Positions 1 through 6,749 are shown, counted from the first letter of the stretch. The stretch is DNA of 14,542 nucleotides from JBBDRV01 sp040905285 (GCA_040905285.1 JBBDRV010000245.1:1-14542); one strand, 5' to 3'. Numbers and translations are program-made. Notes: generated by a model not told the origin, from the sequence alone.

Positions 1-188
1 AGATAACTTTCCGGTGACGGAGCCAATCCGATAAATACGGACTCCTCAGCTGCGTGCAGATGAGGGGATTCCATGTCTGCCTCTGAATAAACAGCAACGG
101 TTCTTATCCCCATATCGCGACAGGTGCGAATAATGCGGAGAGCAATTTCACCTCTGTTGGCAACCAATATTTTATTTATTACAGTCAT
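1..188 (-). CDS. Biotin carboxylase / acyl-CoA carboxylase alpha subunit, N-terminal part (runs off left edge)
   Basis: The visible 62 or so residues begin MTVINKILVANRGEIALRII and continue through TVAVYSEAD to an HAAEE...APSPESY segment. This is the N-terminal Rossmann-like subdomain of biotin carboxylases, with the family signature ILxANRGEIAxRI. These enzymes use ATP and bicarbonate to carboxylate biotin on a carrier domain, in the cytoplasm. The fragment cannot separate AccC of fatty-acid synthesis from the alpha subunit of propionyl- or methylcrotonyl-CoA carboxylase. The start codon at 188-186 lies 5 bases after the crtB stop, so the two are almost certainly co-transcribed with crtB first. 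The family call is firm and the substrate is unknown. Confidence 0.9.
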   Translation of the reverse strand, partial: MTVINKILVANRGEIALRIIRTCRDMGIRTVAVYSEADMESPHLHAAEESVFIGLAPSPESY

Positions 189-193
189 AATGT

Positions 194-1234
194 TTACAGT
201 ATCACCGGATGAACCGATTGGCTCATCGGGGTTTTTAAAACTGAAGCTCTGTGCCTGTACAAAAGCTTCGGAACAACAGATAACTTCTCGGCAGTGTTAA
301 GAAACATCCGCTGCCTGAAAACCTGATAGCCGTTTTTTTCAATTTTGTCCAGTATCCTGCTGTAATTTTCTTTTGCAACACCCACCGGAAGGCGGCTGTC
401 TTTGCACAACATCGGAATACCGGCATCTGCACTCCTGTAATAGGCTCTTGCCCTTGCCACCTGAAACTGCATAAATTCTATGAAATTCCGATCTTTAAAA
501 CTCTGCCCTCTCCGGATTTTAAATAGATGCGTTTCATCCAAACCGAAAAAAGCCAGTTCATCCTGCGGGAGATAAATTCTGCCCCGTCCCAAGTCTTCCC
601 GGATATCCCGCAAAATATTGGTCAGCTGCATGGCTATCCCGAGGTCGGCAGCATATTTCAATGCCTTGACATCCTCATAACCGAAGACCTCGCTGGTGAT
701 CAACCCTACAACAGAAGCCACCTTGTATGAATAAGAATAAAGTTCGTTAAAATTGCGATATCTGGTTTTTTCCAGATCCATACGGACTCCTTCCAGAAGT
801 TCGAGGGGCAAATCAACAGATATCCTGTATTTTTTTAAAACGTCAGAAAAGGCTGAGAGAATAGGATCGGCTGTATTCCTGCCGGCATGGGTAGCGATCA
901 GCTTTTCACGGAACGCATTCAGTTTTCCGCCGACATCTTCCGCTGTGATTTTTTCCCCGTATCCGAGATCTTCCATGTCATCAACCAGGTTATCCAGATA
1001 GCGGCATAAACCGTAGACGGCAAATATACTCCTCTGCTTTTCCCGGGGCAGAAACCGGGTCGCCATATAGAACGTTTTGGCATAACGGCGTGTAATCTGC
1101 CGGCAGATATCATAAGACCGTCTCAGACATGCATCAGGCACTTCATCAATCACACCCCGGTGCAACGAGGTTCTCTCATACAGAGGTCGTATAACTGCAT
1201 AGGGAAAACGGAACAGGCTTGAAATATTGGTCAT
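194..1234 (-). CDS. crtB: Phytoene synthase (squalene/phytoene synthase family)
   Basis: This 346-residue trans-isoprenyl diphosphate synthase joins two geranylgeranyl diphosphates head-to-head to make phytoene, the first committed carotenoid step. Both Asp-rich Mg-binding motifs are intact: DNLVDD at residues 81-86, preceded by YGLCRYL, and DIRED at 210-214 inside the signature around MQLTNILRD. The early YAKTFY block (51-56) matches the family's substrate-pocket helix. Length is a little above the usual 280-320 because of N- and C-terminal tails. It is divergent from the LacI-type gene and 5 bases upstream of a biotin carboxylase. No dehydrogenase or cyclase of the carotenoid pathway is in the window. 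Squalene synthase-like or hopanoid (HpnC/D) activity cannot be fully excluded, but phytoene synthase fits best. Confidence 0.88.
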   Translation of the reverse strand: MTNISSLFRFPYAVIRPLYERTSLHRGVIDEVPDACLRRSYDICRQITRRYAKTFYMATRFLPREKQRSIFAVYGLCRYLDNLVDDMEDLGYGEKITAEDVGGKLNAFREKLIATHAGRNTADPILSAFSDVLKKYRISVDLPLELLEGVRMDLEKTRYRNFNELYSYSYKVASVVGLITSEVFGYEDVKALKYAADLGIAMQLTNILRDIREDLGRGRIYLPQDELAFFGLDETHLFKIRRGQSFKDRNFIEFMQFQVARARAYYRSADAGIPMLCKDSRLPVGVAKENYSRILDKIEKNGYQVFRQRMFLNTAEKLSVVPKLLYRHRASVLKTPMSQSVHPVIL

Positions 1235-1255
1235 GCCGGATCAATCTCATGAAAT

Positions 1256-1267
1256 CCTGTGAACAGG
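1256..1267. promoter_or_regulatory. Inverted repeat CCTGT-GA-ACAGG upstream of crtB (candidate operator)
   Basis: Perfect 5-bp arms with a 2-bp spacer, 22 bp upstream of the crtB start. GAACAG recurs at 1261, 1269 and 1279 in the same stretch. It resembles the inverted repeat at 1409-1422 near the LacI-type gene. A role as a LacI-family operator is inferred from position and symmetry only. Confidence 0.35.
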
Positions 1268-1317
1268 CGAACAGTGTTGAACAGTTAACCGAATCTTTGG
1301 CAACAGTATAGCGAAAG

Positions 1318-1350
1318 TTGACTGAAAGTGACTACTTGTAATTATGTTTG
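1318..1350 (+). promoter_or_regulatory. Candidate promoter for the LacI-type gene and purC
   Basis: TTGACT at 1318-1323 is followed, after 19 bp, by TATGTTTG at 1343-1350. The second element fits the Bacteroidota -7 consensus TAnnTTTG, and the TTG at 1318-1320 could serve as the -33 element. Transcription would start near 1357, leaving a leader of about 95 nt that contains the palindrome at 1409-1422. Based on motif matching only. Confidence 0.35.
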
Positions 1351-1408
1351 TATCTTTCTTTTTATTTTATCCGCAATAGCTAACTGCCACGGACCCGATA
1401 CGGGATTG

Positions 1409-1422
1409 CCTGTTGTAACAGG
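1409..1422. promoter_or_regulatory. Inverted repeat CCTGTT-GT-AACAGG upstream of the LacI-type gene (candidate operator)
   Basis: Perfect 6-bp arms with a 2-bp spacer, 29 bp upstream of the regulator's ATG and downstream of the candidate promoter. It shares the CCTGT...ACAGG half-sites with 1256-1267. The position would suit negative autoregulation by roadblock, but no family operator consensus proves this. Confidence 0.4.
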
Positions 1423-1451
1423 TACGCATTACCGGTTTTAATAAATCCAGA

Positions 1452-2471
1452 ATGAGTTCAAAATCAAAAAAAATCACGATCTACCAGGTTGCCGAACAGG
1501 CCGGCGTGGCTATATCAACGGTATCCAGAGTTCTGAATAACTCTCCCAATGTTTCCGATCAGACAAAGCAAAAAGTAAAAGATGCCATCACCAGCCTTAA
1601 CTTCCGCCCCCAGGTAAGTGCCCGTAATCTGGCCAGCCGCAAACCTCAGATGCTGGCCATTGCCGTGCCTTCATTTACCACTCCCTTTTTCAATGAAGTT
1701 CTGAAGGGTGTCAAAGACCAGATAAAGGGAATGGATCTGGATATCATCATTTATAACACCGGATCCAAGAATCCGGAAGAGGCCGTTGAAAATTTCTTTG
1801 ACCGTGGAACAGCTGATGCCATCATCGCCATTTCAATTGATATCAGAGAAAAGATACACCATCAGATTCAGGTTTCCGGTATTCCCACAGTCCTGGTCGG
1901 GACAAGCCATCCTGCTTATGATTACTATGAATTGAATGACTACAGAGGTGGTTTTATAGCGGGCGAACATCTGATTGAACAGGAATTCAGGATGCTGGGA
2001 GCGATCCTGCCGGCCACGGATACGCGGGCCTCCCTGGAGCGGGAACGCGGATTTCTTGCTGCCCTCAAACAATATGGCATACCTGTCCATAAGAAGTATT
2101 TTGTCAGGGGCGAAAGCACAAAACATTCCGGATTCACCGAAGAGGCTGGGTATGAAGCCATTTTTCAGTTCAGGAAGATGGGTGATTTCCCCGAGGCAAT
2201 TTTTTGCCTGAATGACACACAGGCGATCGGTGCCATCCATGCCCTTAACGAATTGGGCATGAACGTCCCGGGTGACATTGCAATCATGGGGTATGACAAT
2301 ATCAAGTTCACCCGTTACCTGGACCTGACCACGATAGACCAGCAAATGCATAAAGTGGGTGTCATGGCAACCCGCCGCCTGGCTGACATTATCAGGAGTC
2401 CCGATTCCGGACTTGAACAGATTAGAATTCAGCCGGTCCTCGTAAAAAGAAATTCCACTCGGGCGAAATGA
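1452..2471 (+). CDS. LacI/GalR-family transcriptional regulator
   Basis: A 339-residue LacI-family repressor or activator of standard length. The N-terminal helix-turn-helix is at residues 9-30 (TIYQVAEQAGVAISTVSRVL), followed by the hinge helix near 53-62 (PQVSARNLAS). A periplasmic-binding-protein-like effector domain fills the rest, with the typical end segment IMGYDN...LTTIDQ. The start at 1452 places the HTH close to the N terminus as usual, and there is no convincing Shine-Dalgarno sequence. It lies 9 bases upstream of purC on the same strand and divergent from crtB, and palindromes flank the divergent region. Its ligand is not readable from sequence. Compared from memory with E. coli PurR, the effector-contact residues are not obviously conserved apart from the Asp of GYDN, so a purine ligand is only a possibility. 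Confidence 0.93.
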   Translation: MSSKSKKITIYQVAEQAGVAISTVSRVLNNSPNVSDQTKQKVKDAITSLNFRPQVSARNLASRKPQMLAIAVPSFTTPFFNEVLKGVKDQIKGMDLDIIIYNTGSKNPEEAVENFFDRGTADAIIAISIDIREKIHHQIQVSGIPTVLVGTSHPAYDYYELNDYRGGFIAGEHLIEQEFRMLGAILPATDTRASLERERGFLAALKQYGIPVHKKYFVRGESTKHSGFTEEAGYEAIFQFRKMGDFPEAIFCLNDTQAIGAIHALNELGMNVPGDIAIMGYDNIKFTRYLDLTTIDQQMHKVGVMATRRLADIIRSPDSGLEQIRIQPVLVKRNSTRAK

Positions 2472-2480
2472 TTATAATTC

Positions 2481-3464
2481 ATGACTACAATTACTGAAGA
2501 AAATAAAAGAAGAGCCCTGCAGTCCTGCATTACCAAAACCGGTCCGGATGGATTCCCGGACCCATACAGGGGGAAGGTGCGCGATGTCTATAACCTCACT
2601 GAAGAACTGATCGGGATTGTTGTCACCGATCGCATTTCTGCATTTGACCACATAATGAAGCAGGCCATACCGTACAAGGGCCAGATACTGAACAGGCTTT
2701 CCGCTTTTGGTTTTGAAAATGTGGAGGATATCCTGCCGACACATGTCGTGGATGTACCTCATCCCAACGTAACGATCGCAAAAAAATGCAAGACCATACC
2801 CGTTGAAGTGGTGATTCGTGCATACCTTACCGGGCATGCATGGCGAACCTACAAAGCCGGAAAGCGACAGCTGTGCGGCGTGCGTTTACCGGACGGGATG
2901 ACTGAGCATCAAAAATTCACGAAGCCGGTCCTGACACCTGCAACCAAAGCCGCCGAAGGTCATGATGAGGATATTTCCGAAGTAGATATCCTTCGCCGTA
3001 AAATGGTTTCACCACAGCTCTGGAAGGAGATACGGACAAAGGCTTTCCAACTGTTCGAACGCGGTTCTGCAATAGCGGCAGCACAGGGGTTGCTGCTTGT
3101 GGATACGAAGTACGAATTCGGACTGTTTGACGGTGAGCTTATCCTTATTGATGAAGTACATACATCCGATTCTTCGCGTTATTTTTATGCGGAGGGATAT
3201 GAAGAACGGCTGGGGAATAATGAACCTCAAAAACAGCTGTCAAAGGAATTCCTGCGGGAGTGGTTAATGGAACAGGGTTTTCAGGGGCTCGAAAACCAGG
3301 AGCTGCCGGACCTGCCGGATCAGTTCAGGTGGAGCATATTCCAGCGCTACTCGGAACTGTACGAAACCCTGACGGAAAAAAAATTCACGCCACATCCGGT
3401 AACAAATTTTGACCGGGAGCTTAAGGATGTATTTTCATCCTATGTTCAGGGGAAGTTCAGGTAA
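2481..3464 (+). CDS. purC: Phosphoribosylaminoimidazole-succinocarboxamide (SAICAR) synthase
   Basis: This enzyme ligates L-aspartate to CAIR using ATP to give SAICAR in cytoplasmic de novo purine synthesis. Signature blocks in order are GKVRDVY (31-37), TDRISAFD (49-56, nucleotide-binding region), EVVIRAYLTGHAW (109-121), LVDTKYEFG (206-214) and IDEVHTSDSSRY (223-234, family signature). At 327 residues it is the long form found in yeast Ade1 and many FCB-group bacteria, rather than the roughly 240-residue E. coli type. The start at 2481 follows the LacI-type stop by 9 bases, so one transcript is likely. It converges on the SDR gene with a 17-base gap and no strong terminator between them. 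Confidence 0.96.
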   Translation: MTTITEENKRRALQSCITKTGPDGFPDPYRGKVRDVYNLTEELIGIVVTDRISAFDHIMKQAIPYKGQILNRLSAFGFENVEDILPTHVVDVPHPNVTIAKKCKTIPVEVVIRAYLTGHAWRTYKAGKRQLCGVRLPDGMTEHQKFTKPVLTPATKAAEGHDEDISEVDILRRKMVSPQLWKEIRTKAFQLFERGSAIAAAQGLLLVDTKYEFGLFDGELILIDEVHTSDSSRYFYAEGYEERLGNNEPQKQLSKEFLREWLMEQGFQGLENQELPDLPDQFRWSIFQRYSELYETLTEKKFTPHPVTNFDRELKDVFSSYVQGKFR

Positions 3465-3481
3465 AACTACTTCAGCCGATC

Positions 3482-4201
3482 TCAGTCGGGGCTCCTGTCG
3501 CCCCTCTGAGGACGAACAGTTATTTCTTCGGCCACTGTCCTCGGACTGAGACGGGTGAGCAGCACAATCAGTTTACCGATATCAGCGGGATCGATAAGCT
3601 CGTCGGGATCCACATCAATTCCCTCCCAGGATGTGGACATGGTTTGTCCCAGGTTTATTGCCGTCACAGCTATCTTTGTATCTTTCAGTTCCAGGCGTAA
3701 TGATCTTGACAGGCCAAGTGCTGCATGCTTTGCTGAAGAGTAGGCCCCGCTCCGCGGCTGGCCCGTCAGGGCGCCGACAGAACTGATCTGGACAATCAGC
3801 CCCCTCTCCTGCTGTTTCAGACGGGGTAAAAATTTTTTGATCAACTGGAAAGGCCCCAGAACATCAACGGCCAATTGCAATTCAAATTCACCAAGTTCAG
3901 TTTGCTCAAGTTTCTTTAACAGGAATGAACCTGCATTGTTAACCAAGACTCCAGGCTTTGGCAAACTATCCGGCAGGTCGAGGGAACGTATGCTGTCCGC
4001 ATCGGCGAGATCACAGACAGCCGTTTCCACGGCCGCGCTTCCTGCCTCTCTGCACTCGTTTTTCACAGCTGTCAGTGCCTCTCTGTCCCGGGCAATCAGA
4101 AACAGGGGATGATCTGTGGCCCGGGCAAATTCCAGTGCGACTTGCCTCCCGATTCCCCTGTTTCCCCCTGTAATGATCACGGTCGATCGGTTAAAGGCCA
4201 T
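3482..4201 (-). CDS. Short-chain dehydrogenase/reductase, possibly sepiapterin reductase-like
   Basis: A 239-residue classical SDR with a complete active site. TGGNRGIG (11-18) binds NAD(P), NNAG is at 88-91, the catalytic Ser is at 140 or 141 and YSSAK (Tyr154, Lys158) completes the site. An Arg follows the first strand (around R38), which favours NADPH. The usual Pro-Gly after the catalytic region is Leu-Gly (184-185). The C-terminal RTVAEEITVRPQRGD resembles, from memory, the tail of Chlorobaculum sepiapterin reductase, and the N-terminal VALEFARA block is also similar. Its ATG shares one base with the queE stop (TGATG), so it is translationally coupled to the queuosine genes. The substrate is not proven and a generic carbonyl reductase remains possible. 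Confidence 0.88.
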   Translation of the reverse strand: MAFNRSTVIITGGNRGIGRQVALEFARATDHPLFLIARDREALTAVKNECREAGSAAVETAVCDLADADSIRSLDLPDSLPKPGVLVNNAGSFLLKKLEQTELGEFELQLAVDVLGPFQLIKKFLPRLKQQERGLIVQISSVGALTGQPRSGAYSSAKHAALGLSRSLRLELKDTKIAVTAINLGQTMSTSWEGIDVDPDELIDPADIGKLIVLLTRLSPRTVAEEITVRPQRGDRSPD

Positions 4202-4860
4202 CAGGGCACGTCCATAAATTTATGAGTCTGCAGACTGATCCCCCACTCCGGATTCTCCTTGACATAATCGACAATCAGTTTGACGGACGAGGGAGTTTCC
4301 CACTCCGGCTGAAGCAGCAGTCGGGTGCTTTTCGGACATCTGCAGGCATTGTATTCTGCCCATTCAAGATCTTTTTTCTTCAATACCACCACCTTCAGCT
4401 CATCAACACAGGGGAAAATCTCGTCCACAGGTTCCTTGAATCTTTTTGGTGACAGCGTGACCCAGTCCAGAATTCCCGACAGCGGGGAAGAACCGCTGGT
4501 TTCGATGTGAATTTCCAGTCCGGCTTTTTTTAACGTTTGCGTCAACGGATTCAGATCATGCAATAACGGCTCCCCTCCTGTAATCACAGCAAACCGGGCA
4601 CCGCTTTTTCGCGCTCTTCCGACAATATCTCCCGTGCTGATCAACGGGTGACTTCCGGCATCCCAGCTGTCTTTCACGTCACACCACCAGCATTGGACAT
4701 CACATCCGGCAAGGCGAATAAAATAGGCTGCTTTTCCGGCATGAGCCCCTTCGCCCTGGATCGTATAGAAATCTTCCATCAGCGGGTAAGTGACACTGGA
4801 AAATTCACTGATCCCCTGACAGCTTTTCTTCTCTGTAGTGTCTGCATTATACATTGTCAT
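4201..4860 (-). CDS. queE: 7-carboxy-7-deazaguanine synthase (radical SAM)
   Basis: QueE converts 6-carboxy-5,6,7,8-tetrahydropterin to 7-carboxy-7-deazaguanine, the ring contraction step of queuosine precursor synthesis, using S-adenosylmethionine, Mg and a 4Fe-4S cluster. The cluster ligands Cys53, Cys57 and Cys60 form C-x3-C-x2-C within AGCDVQCWWCDVK, a QueE-typical spacing. FYTIQGEG (31-38) contacts substrate, TGGEP (94-98) is the SAM motif, and the C terminus has the family segment ISLQTHKFMDVP. Length 219 aa is normal. The ATG overlaps the queD stop (ATGA, 4857-4860); a second in-frame ATG two codons on is an alternative start. It is the middle gene of the queD-queE-SDR operon. Confidence 0.96.
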   Translation of the reverse strand: MTMYNADTTEKKSCQGISEFSSVTYPLMEDFYTIQGEGAHAGKAAYFIRLAGCDVQCWWCDVKDSWDAGSHPLISTGDIVGRARKSGARFAVITGGEPLLHDLNPLTQTLKKAGLEIHIETSGSSPLSGILDWVTLSPKRFKEPVDEIFPCVDELKVVVLKKKDLEWAEYNACRCPKSTRLLLQPEWETPSSVKLIVDYVKENPEWGISLQTHKFMDVP

Positions 4861-5258
4861 CCTTCATCATCATCATTGTCATCCGTATATTCAACCCAGC
4901 TGTTCTCCGTTTCCCAAACGGTTACAGTCAGCCCGATATTTTCAGGCACTCTTTTTTTCGTTTCCCTGTGAATATACTCGGCTATTCTTTCAGCGGTCGG
5001 ATTCACCGGGATCAGGTTGTCAAGTATGCCGTGATCAAATCCCCCGTTCTCCGAATCCCCCGCAGCCCATTTCAATTCCCTGAAATCACATACCATATCC
5101 GGGGTTTTAAGATACCGGGACGGATTCAGCGAGCTGGATTTAGCGGAAATACGAACCTTGTAGGTGTGCCCGTGCATTCGGGAGCATTTGCCGTCATAGC
5201 CTTCAATCGAGTGGGCGGCATCAAACGTAAATTCTGTATGAAGTGTCCAGGTTGGCAT
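4857..5258 (-). CDS. queD: 6-carboxy-5,6,7,8-tetrahydropterin synthase (QueD)
   Basis: QueD converts 7,8-dihydroneopterin triphosphate to 6-carboxytetrahydropterin, the step before QueE. Numbered from the chosen start, the zinc ligands are His16 (in FDAAH), His29 and His31 (HGH). The catalytic Cys25 stands in the C-x3-HGH arrangement that marks QueD rather than biopterin-type PTPS. Asp75-His76 (FDHG) and Glu116 (VWETENS) complete the active site, and PTAERIAEY is family-typical. The protein is 133 aa with an unusual acidic tail, DDNDDDEG. An in-frame ATG at 5333 would add 25 residues unlike the family, made partly of leader repeats, so the ATG at 5258 is preferred. It overlaps queE by 4 bases. 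Confidence 0.94.
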   Translation of the reverse strand: MPTWTLHTEFTFDAAHSIEGYDGKCSRMHGHTYKVRISAKSSSLNPSRYLKTPDMVCDFRELKWAAGDSENGGFDHGILDNLIPVNPTAERIAEYIHRETKKRVPENIGLTVTVWETENSWVEYTDDNDDDEG

Positions 5259-5282
5259 GATATTGTTTTCTTCTGTATTCCC

Positions 5283-5320
5283 TGACCGGGAAAAATTGAC
5301 CGGGAAATTCTTTAACCGGG
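5283..5320 (-). repeat. Short direct repeats (ACCGGGA x3) in the queD leader
   Basis: TGACCGGGAAA occurs at 5283-5293 and 5297-5307 (14-bp period), and a diverged ACCGGGA copy starts at 5315. All lie just upstream of the chosen queD start, inside the region that a longer QueD would translate. They could be protein- or RNA-binding sites, or chance slippage. Confidence 0.3.
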
Positions 5321-5367
5321 AGGATCGGACCATCCGCCACGGTGAAATCCATATCCGGACATGATGA

Positions 5368-5381
5368 ACCGATTAGTCGGT
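5368..5381 (-). other. Small hairpin in the queD leader
   Basis: ACCGA-CTAA-TCGGT (minus-strand sense) has perfect 5-bp arms and a 4-base loop. It lies between the TATAAT at 5420-5425 and the queD start. I could not match the leader to known preQ1 riboswitch consensus sequences, so any regulatory role is speculative. Confidence 0.25.
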
Positions 5382-5419
5382 GTACCGGCTCTGCCTCGCA
5401 GTCGAAAGAGAAAATAAGG

Positions 5420-5425
5420 ATTATA
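5420..5425 (-). promoter_or_regulatory. Candidate -10 element for the queD-queE-SDR operon
   Basis: A perfect TATAAT is read on the minus strand at 5425-5420, with no good -35 hexamer at the expected spacing. If used, it gives a leader of roughly 150-160 nt before queD, which is long for this compact region. Confidence 0.3.
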
Positions 5426-5480
5426 ACACCAATTAACGAGTTATCTTCTCCCAAACGGCCGTTTCAGTGATGCCGTATCC

Positions 5481-5498
5481 GGACAGGCGAACCTGCCC
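5481..5498. other. Intergenic hairpin with UUCG loop (minus sense)
   Basis: Plus-strand GGACAGG-CGAA-CCTGCCC pairs over 7 positions. On the minus strand the only imperfect pair is G-U, and the loop is TTCG. It lies between the DUF4861 gene and queD, 16 bp from a second hairpin. No T-tract follows on either strand, so it is not a classical terminator. Confidence 0.35.
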
Positions 5499-5513
5499 GC
5501 ATACACCGGTAAC

Positions 5514-5536
5514 CAGGCAGTCTGTCGGACTGCCTG
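5514..5536. repeat. Perfect 9-bp-arm palindrome sharing 15 nt with the ends of the element at 9564-9725
   Basis: CAGGCAGTC-TGTCG-GACTGCCTG is a perfect stem-loop 34 bp beyond the DUF4861 stop. It has no T-tract in the minus direction, so termination would be Rho-dependent or weak. Its GCAGTCTGTCGGACT core (5517-5531) is identical to the right end, read in reverse, of the MITE-like element at 9564-9725. That suggests a dispersed REP-like or solo-end sequence. No gene is visible in the 312-bp stretch 5259-5570 as a whole. Confidence 0.5.
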
Positions 5537-5570
5537 AAAACCCGACTTCGGATGCGAGACTGTTTAGGAC

Positions 5571-6749
5571 CTACCGGGTATCAGGCATCTGCTTTTCCCC
5601 GACAGTGACACCGGCCGGCAGCTGCAGCTGCTTTATCCTTTCTGCACGGCGCCGGAAAGCGTCCGGGCCGTTGATATTTTCTCCACGCTCCCATGCTCCG
5701 AAAGCCCAGAATCGCAACGGCCTCTCAACGGGGGGCTGAACGAGAATAAATCGATTGGATTCATCTTCAGCCAGCCGTTCAACATCCTCCGGATTGACGT
5801 AGACGCCAATACCTGCATCTCCGATGTCATCTCCCTGATTGTGCCACTGGAGGAAAAGACCTGCCCGGCTGTCAAAATCAGTTGAGGAATTTTCTTCTTT
5901 CATGATACCCACTGCATATTGTACATCCCCGGCGGTGCCGCTTATCCGGTCTTCAATCTGTGTTTCAAAATGGTGAGCATAGATTGTGGCTTTCCGGGTG
6001 ACCGTTACTGTTCCGGTCCGGCTTTCAAACGGTTCCGTCTGCATATGGACGATCGACCGCACCGTACCGGATGCAATAACCTCCGATTCAAACGGCACCT
6101 GCAAAAGAACTGTCTCGTCCCCCCGGTACAATCCAACTCCTGCCAGTCCGGCGGTCGGTCCTATATGCAGTATATCCTGTCCAAGATCGTGTTCGACGTG
6201 ATAATTGAAAATCTGGTCATTCACGGAATTGTAAAAATGAGGAAGCATTAACTCATATTTCCCGTCTTTTCTGGCAAATATGTCAAGTGCCAACGCCCCG
6301 TAGGAACGATAACCAAATCGTTCGGATTCCCATCCAGGCATATCCGTTGCAAATGTGTATCGTTTCTGCTGAGGCCAGGCCTGGCCGCTTTCGGTATAAT
6401 AGACGTGGTATGTTTTCTCCTGTCCCGGTTCCAGTGTCGCGAGAAAAACAAGTTCTCTCAAGTCGTCCTCCGGGGAATGATCCACCTGGAAAAGAGGGGT
6501 TTGTTCCGACTGATGATCATAGATGTGCAAATTGCGGGATCCTGCGTTTTCGTTGCCCAGGTCCAGGCTCCCGATCTGTATGATTACAGGAATATTTTCC
6601 AGTTTCACGTCATGGGGATTGGTTACCGTTACAGGAGTTCTGCTGTTCCATTCAGTGTCATACAAACGCAACCAGTCGTCACCCGACGCCGGCTGATCCG
6701 TTGCGGGCAACATACCGGCGAGGACTATCAGGACTAAAGTGATCATCAT
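5571..6749 (-). CDS. Secreted DUF4861 family protein
   Basis: A 392-residue protein whose hydrophobic N terminus (MMITLVLIVLAGML) looks like a short signal peptide, oddly without a basic residue. No upstream start codon precedes the in-frame stop at 6774-6776. The N-terminal part has a VTVTNPHDVKLENIPVIIQI block. A central segment with GWESERFGYRSYGALALDIF (about 139-158) and a C-terminal RFWAFGAWERG block fit DUF4861, a family of extracytoplasmic beta-rich proteins sometimes found in polysaccharide-use loci. No enzyme activity can be assigned. There are no SusC/D or glycoside hydrolase neighbours; it appears to be monocistronic, with its own promoter at 6790-6818. The family call is fairly firm and the function is unknown. 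Confidence 0.78.
   Translation of the reverse strand: MMITLVLIVLAGMLPATDQPASGDDWLRLYDTEWNSRTPVTVTNPHDVKLENIPVIIQIGSLDLGNENAGSRNLHIYDHQSEQTPLFQVDHSPEDDLRELVFLATLEPGQEKTYHVYYTESGQAWPQQKRYTFATDMPGWESERFGYRSYGALALDIFARKDGKYELMLPHFYNSVNDQIFNYHVEHDLGQDILHIGPTAGLAGVGLYRGDETVLLQVPFESEVIASGTVRSIVHMQTEPFESRTGTVTVTRKATIYAHHFETQIEDRISGTAGDVQYAVGIMKEENSSTDFDSRAGLFLQWHNQGDDIGDAGIGVYVNPEDVERLAEDESNRFILVQPPVERPLRFWAFGAWERGENINGPDAFRRRAERIKQLQLPAGVTVGEKQMPDTR

Noticed and set aside
1833..2351. 172-codon open frame on the minus strand antisense to the LacI-type gene
   Set aside because: The plus strand encodes a complete, family-typical regulator; the antisense frame shows no recognisable motif.
2473..2478. 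Perfect TATAAT between the LacI-type stop and purC start
   Set aside because: Only 2 bp before the purC ATG, so transcription would start inside the coding sequence; probably chance in an AT-rich spacer.
3476..3489. CCGA/TCGG hairpin at the purC-SDR convergence
   Set aside because: Arms are only 4 bp with no following T-tract, and it overlaps the SDR stop codon; too weak to call a terminator.
5259..5333. N-terminal 25-residue extension of QueD from the ATG at 5333
   Set aside because: The family starts close to the WTLHTEFTFDAAH block; the extension is repeat-derived and unlike QueD.
5221..5454. 77-codon minus-strand frame covering the queD leader
   Set aside because: It overlaps the queD start out of frame, shows no family resemblance, and partly translates the ACCGGGA repeats.
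5259..5570. Possible preQ1 riboswitch upstream of queD
   Set aside because: Neither the short preQ1-I hairpin with A-rich tail nor the preQ1-II layout could be matched by eye.
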